Assembly: GCA_009929095.1 (NCBI GenBank)
Contig: SABF01000047.1
Span: 1-9,186 of the forward strand
Source: Erysipelotrichia bacterium
GTDB lineage: Bacteria > Bacillota_I > Bacilli_A > Erysipelotrichales > Erysipelotrichaceae
DNA length: 9,186 bases
Direction: 5' to 3'
Made by a program: the position numbers and the translations under genes. Positions 6,656-9,186 of the stretch are shown here, in pieces. The notes under the pieces are model-generated. The model made no database searches, was not told the DNA's origin, and was given only the letters and a program-made list of their open reading frames with translations. Within the stretch, counting starts at the first letter, position 1. The number at the start of each line of letters is the position of its first letter.

Positions 6656-7850
6656 ACTTATCTAATCTTTCCAGTGCCTCTGCAAGAAGACTGTGCGGCA
6701 AAGCATCATTCATTCTGATAGAGTCCTTCAGCAGGAACTGATCACCGTTCTGCCATGCAACTCCAACATCATATCCTCTCTTCATAAGTTCATCTATGCT
6801 GATATCATGTTCTTTGCACCATTCACTGCAGTCAAGATAAAGCATGTATGTTCCCTCTGGCTTTGAGATATGAACACCCGGGATGTGCTCTTTGAAAAAG
6901 CGGCATGTGTCCTCACTGTTTTTGTTTAGAACCTGATTCAATTCATTCACCCATTCTGCCCCGTCCTTACTGTATGCTCCGATCAGCGCATGCATTGACA
7001 GCACATTGCAATGGTTATAATGCGTCAAAGAACTCTCTTTTCGCTTTCTGTATTTCAAATACGGGTTATAGATAATATGATACGAACCAATCAGGCCTGC
7101 CAGATTGAAAGTCTTGCTCGGTGCATAGAGTGCAATTGTTCGATATCTCGCATCTTCTGAAACTGACTGCGTCGGAATATGCCTGTGATTCTCGAATACG
7201 ATATCTGACCAGATTTCATCCGAGATTACGATGACATCGTTTCTGCGGTATATATCCATTGCCTTCTCAATCTCCCAGCGTTCCCACACTCTTCCGCAGG
7301 GATTGTGAGGGGAGCAGAATACAGCTGCATGGATATTATTCCGTTTGATCTTCCGATCCATATCTTCATAATCCATTCTCCAGATTCCATTGATATCTCG
7401 AACCAGTGGACTGTATACCAGATTATATCCGCTTGTTGAGATGCTATGAATAAAGCCAATGTAAGTCGGAGAATGCACCAGAACGGATTCACCCGGTGAG
7501 CATAAAGCATCTAGTGCTGTAATCATACCGCCTACCACACCATTCTCGTATCCAATATCGTTTTCTGTCAGATTCAGCACATTGTTTCGTTCCTGCTGCC
7601 ATTTGATAATCGAATCATAATAGTCGTGACTTAAGTCAAAATAGCCAAATAGCGGATGCTCCATCCTCTCACTCACTGCTTTTATGACACTTGGGGATGT
7701 CGCAAAATTCATATCAGCTACCCACATTGGAATCAGGCTGAATCCATCTTTTGGCTGCTGAGGATAATTCGGTCTGTCGAGACCTACGCTATCAATTGCC
7801 AGTGCGTCTTTTCCTCTTCGATCATAAACTGTTTCAAAATCATATTTCAT
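6642..7850 (-). CDS. PLP-dependent MalY/PatB-type aminotransferase / C-S beta-lyase
   Basis: This cytoplasmic fold-type I PLP enzyme of 402 residues is full length for the MalY/PatB group, whose members cleave cystathionine or other cysteine S-conjugates to thiol, pyruvate and ammonia. The typical opening is present: DFETVYDRRG, then PMWVADMNF (41-49) and FGYFDLS (68-74). Later come SPHNPCGRVW (180-189), SDEIWSDIVF (210-219), and the PLP lysine in APSKTFNLAG (Lys246). A SIRMN arginine near the C-terminus is placed to hold the substrate carboxylate. The start ATG has GGAGG six bases upstream and lies 27 bases after the membrane protein gene; the end overlaps the HAD gene by 14 bases. Beta-lyase activity is more likely than transamination from the subgroup motifs, but the two cannot be separated by sequence alone. 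Confidence 0.9.
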   Translation of the reverse strand: MKYDFETVYDRRGKDALAIDSVGLDRPNYPQQPKDGFSLIPMWVADMNFATSPSVIKAVSERMEHPLFGYFDLSHDYYDSIIKWQQERNNVLNLTENDIGYENGVVGGMITALDALCSPGESVLVHSPTYIGFIHSISTSGYNLVYSPLVRDINGIWRMDYEDMDRKIKRNNIHAAVFCSPHNPCGRVWERWEIEKAMDIYRRNDVIVISDEIWSDIVFENHRHIPTQSVSEDARYRTIALYAPSKTFNLAGLIGSYHIIYNPYLKYRKRKESSLTHYNHCNVLSMHALIGAYSKDGAEWVNELNQVLNKNSEDTCRFFKEHIPGVHISKPEGTYMLYLDCSEWCKEHDISIDELMKRGYDVGVAWQNGDQFLLKDSIRMNDALPHSLLAEALERLDKYVFI

Positions 7851-7877
7851 GTGCCACCTCCATGAATCAATGCTTTT

Positions 7878-8783
7878 CTAAAGATTTACAAGAATGTCTC
7901 TGATTTCTTCTACTACCGTAAGATCAGCCTGACTGTCCTTTTTGCTTGAGGCATGTTCAACAAAGTATCCGTCATTATCTTTATTCACTGTTGCAAGCAT
8001 TAGGAACTTATCAAATAGATCGAACCGTCCATCCTCTGCAGGATCAATCTTCACCAGTTCGCAGCTTCCGCCAAAGCGGCTTGCAATGTTCTTAGCCTGT
8101 CTGCTCATATGATCCGTATAACCAATCAGAAGATCGTTTCCAACTGACACAGAATCGATATATACGATTTCTTTCCTGTTCAGAAAGTCAAACTGCTTGC
8201 ACAATGCCATGAAGCCAAGTTTGGAATAGCTCATATAGTCGCAGATAATAACTGCTGAATCATTTCGGTGATTTGCAATACAATCAAGCAGATATAAGGG
8301 CATTGTTTTGGAAATATTGCTATTGTTTGAAAATCCTCTTGCAACAAAGAAACTGGATAATGCCAGTACAAGAGAAATCAGTTTAAATCCGACAGACTTG
8401 AGCAAACTGTCTGACATGCTGAACTTGAACACAAAGAAAGCAGATGCCAGAATCAGAAGACTCAGAACCATATTCAGAATCATATGATTGAAATCATTCT
8501 TACGGTTGAATTCTGCGTTCATCGGATGATAGGGAGCAGTACCGGGAAGTTTCATTTCCACAGTATCAAAGCCAGCAAGAAATATGGTCTTTGCATTCTC
8601 CAGATTTCCAAATGTATGGATATTGATTTTTACGATTCCGATCTTCTGTTCATACGCATAATGCTCAAATTCAGAAAATCTTGAAACAAAGTATTTTAAA
8701 AACTCGTTCTTCTGTTTTTTGGAACGTCTTACACCGTATTGATCAATATACTGCTGTATCAGTGATTTATCTGCACTGTCCAT
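7878..8783 (-). CDS. Two-helix membrane protein, possibly a degenerate M28-peptidase fold
   Basis: This 301-residue protein is not recognised with certainty. A soluble N-terminal part (1-100) is followed by hydrophobic segments at about 101-121 (ILNMVLSLLILASAFFVF) and 131-149 (VGFKLISLVLALSSFFVA), then a soluble C-terminal part (150-301). The two soluble parts together echo an M28 aminopeptidase. IFLAGFDT (67-74) sits where M28 has the strand ending in His-x-Asp, ISKTMPLYLLDCIA (157-170) resembles the helix after the Asp-Asn-x-Ser-Gly motif, and IVYIDSVSVGNDLLIG (206-221) resembles the late Asp strand. The usual metal-binding His, Asp and Glu-Glu residues are not apparent, so it is probably not an active peptidase. 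ATG 8783 has GGAGG four bases upstream. It lies between the EIIB gene and the PLP enzyme in one operon. Confidence 0.75.
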   Translation of the reverse strand: MDSADKSLIQQYIDQYGVRRSKKQKNEFLKYFVSRFSEFEHYAYEQKIGIVKINIHTFGNLENAKTIFLAGFDTVEMKLPGTAPYHPMNAEFNRKNDFNHMILNMVLSLLILASAFFVFKFSMSDSLLKSVGFKLISLVLALSSFFVARGFSNNSNISKTMPLYLLDCIANHRNDSAVIICDYMSYSKLGFMALCKQFDFLNRKEIVYIDSVSVGNDLLIGYTDHMSRQAKNIASRFGGSCELVKIDPAEDGRFDLFDKFLMLATVNKDNDGYFVEHASSKKDSQADLTVVEEIRDILVNL

Positions 8784-8802
8784 GATGCCTCCATATAGAA
8801 TA

Positions 8803-8833
8803 ATCGATGCCCACGAGATTTGCAGGCATCGAT
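8803..8833 (-). repeat. Intercistronic hairpin between EIIB and the membrane-protein gene
   Basis: ATCGATGCC (8803-8811) and GGCATCGAT (8825-8833) are perfect nine-base inverted copies around a 13-base loop. On the minus strand the hairpin lies six bases after the EIIB stop and 10 bases before the next ribosome binding site. No run of U follows (TATTCTATAT), so it is a poor terminator. It more likely affects mRNA stability, partial read-through or translation of the next gene. Confidence 0.6.
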
Positions 8834-8838
8834 CATTT

Positions 8839-9186
8839 CTAGTATTTTACAAGATCTTTGACAAGCTTTTCCTTATAATCCGGAACAATTTGGAGTACTA
8901 TGTGCACTCCCTGTGAATCCAGGTAGCGAAAGGCTTCTTTATCCTTTTCAGAGACGAATAAGCACGCCTCGTATTTCTGACGTTCACGGCCAGCTTCATC
9001 AAACATGCCGCCGATACTGAGTTCATCAATATGGTAGCCAAGTTTCACAATTTCCACTACGTCGTTAATGTCTTTAAATACGACCATTGTTCGTTCGCCA
9101 AGAAAGTCATTGTCATCAAAAATCTGTTTCGCTTCGGCAGGAGAACATATTGCTACTTCTTTGCCCATTGCTGCCAATTGCAGTAG
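8839..9186 (-). CDS. PTS mannose/fructose/sorbose-family EIIB, 5' end beyond window (partial)
   Basis: These are the C-terminal 115 or so residues of a second EIIB; the frame stays open to the right edge, so the true start lies outside. Recognisable features are KEVAICSPAEAKQIF, the helix-strand FKDINDVVEIVKLGYHIDELSIGG, and the FVSEKDKEAFRYLDSQGV block preceding the end of the protein. These correspond to the second half of a roughly 160-residue EIIB. The phospho-accepting histidine lies in the missing N-terminal 45 or so residues and cannot be checked. It is clearly different from the EIIB at 545-1033, so this operon belongs to a second PTS permease. The gene ends 55 bases before the next start, with a hairpin in between. 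Confidence 0.9.
   Translation of the reverse strand, partial: LLQLAAMGKEVAICSPAEAKQIFDDNDFLGERTMVVFKDINDVVEIVKLGYHIDELSIGGMFDEAGRERQKYEACLFVSEKDKEAFRYLDSQGVHIVLQIVPDYKEKLVKDLVKY

Noticed and set aside
7226..7510. A 94-codon minus-strand open frame inside the PLP enzyme gene
   Set aside because: It lies in another frame of a full-length gene with all its motifs intact, and has a low-complexity composition typical of shadow frames.

Overview
The window looks like a carbohydrate-uptake and catabolism region from a low-to-moderate GC Bacillota, perhaps a gut Erysipelotrichia or Clostridia member. The grounds are strong AGGAGG-type ribosome binding sites, a sigma-A style promoter pair, a CcpA-type cre-like site, mannose/sorbose-family PTS components, an RpiR regulator and Cof-type HAD phosphatases. 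The taxon is inferred from gene content and base composition, not from a marker gene. No RNA genes, insertion sequences or CRISPR arrays were seen.

Layout. (1) Positions 1-1899, minus strand: the start of a PTS operon reading MBL-fold hydrolase, EIIB, EIIC and then off the left edge, where EIID would be expected. (2) Positions 1900-2091: a compact divergent control region with an extended -10 promoter for the PTS operon, a promoter for the regulator, several TGAAT/ATTCA dyads placed on the promoter elements, and a cre-like site just inside the PTS transcript. (3) Positions 2092-3989, plus strand: an RpiR regulator with a SIS domain, a 329-base gap, then a HAD phosphatase. (4) Positions 4017-4057: a strong hairpin that ends the operon arriving from the right. 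(5) Positions 4096-9186, minus strand: a second operon entering from the right edge in the order EIIB (5' partial), a two-helix membrane protein with a possible degenerate M28 peptidase fold, a MalY/PatB-type PLP enzyme, a Cof-type HAD phosphatase, a small membrane protein with a PH-like domain, and a neutral-ceramidase-like amidase. Short gaps or overlaps link most of its genes.

How the genes may work together. The left operon would import and phosphorylate a sugar, with the MBL enzyme acting on an intermediate and the RpiR protein sensing a phosphosugar through its SIS domain. The right operon pairs PTS import with a probable C-S beta-lyase, a phosphosugar phosphatase and a metal-dependent amidase homologue. 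That combination is unusual and would suit breakdown of a sugar-amino acid or sugar-thiol conjugate. This pathway is inference: each enzyme family is recognisable, but no substrate can be read from the sequence.
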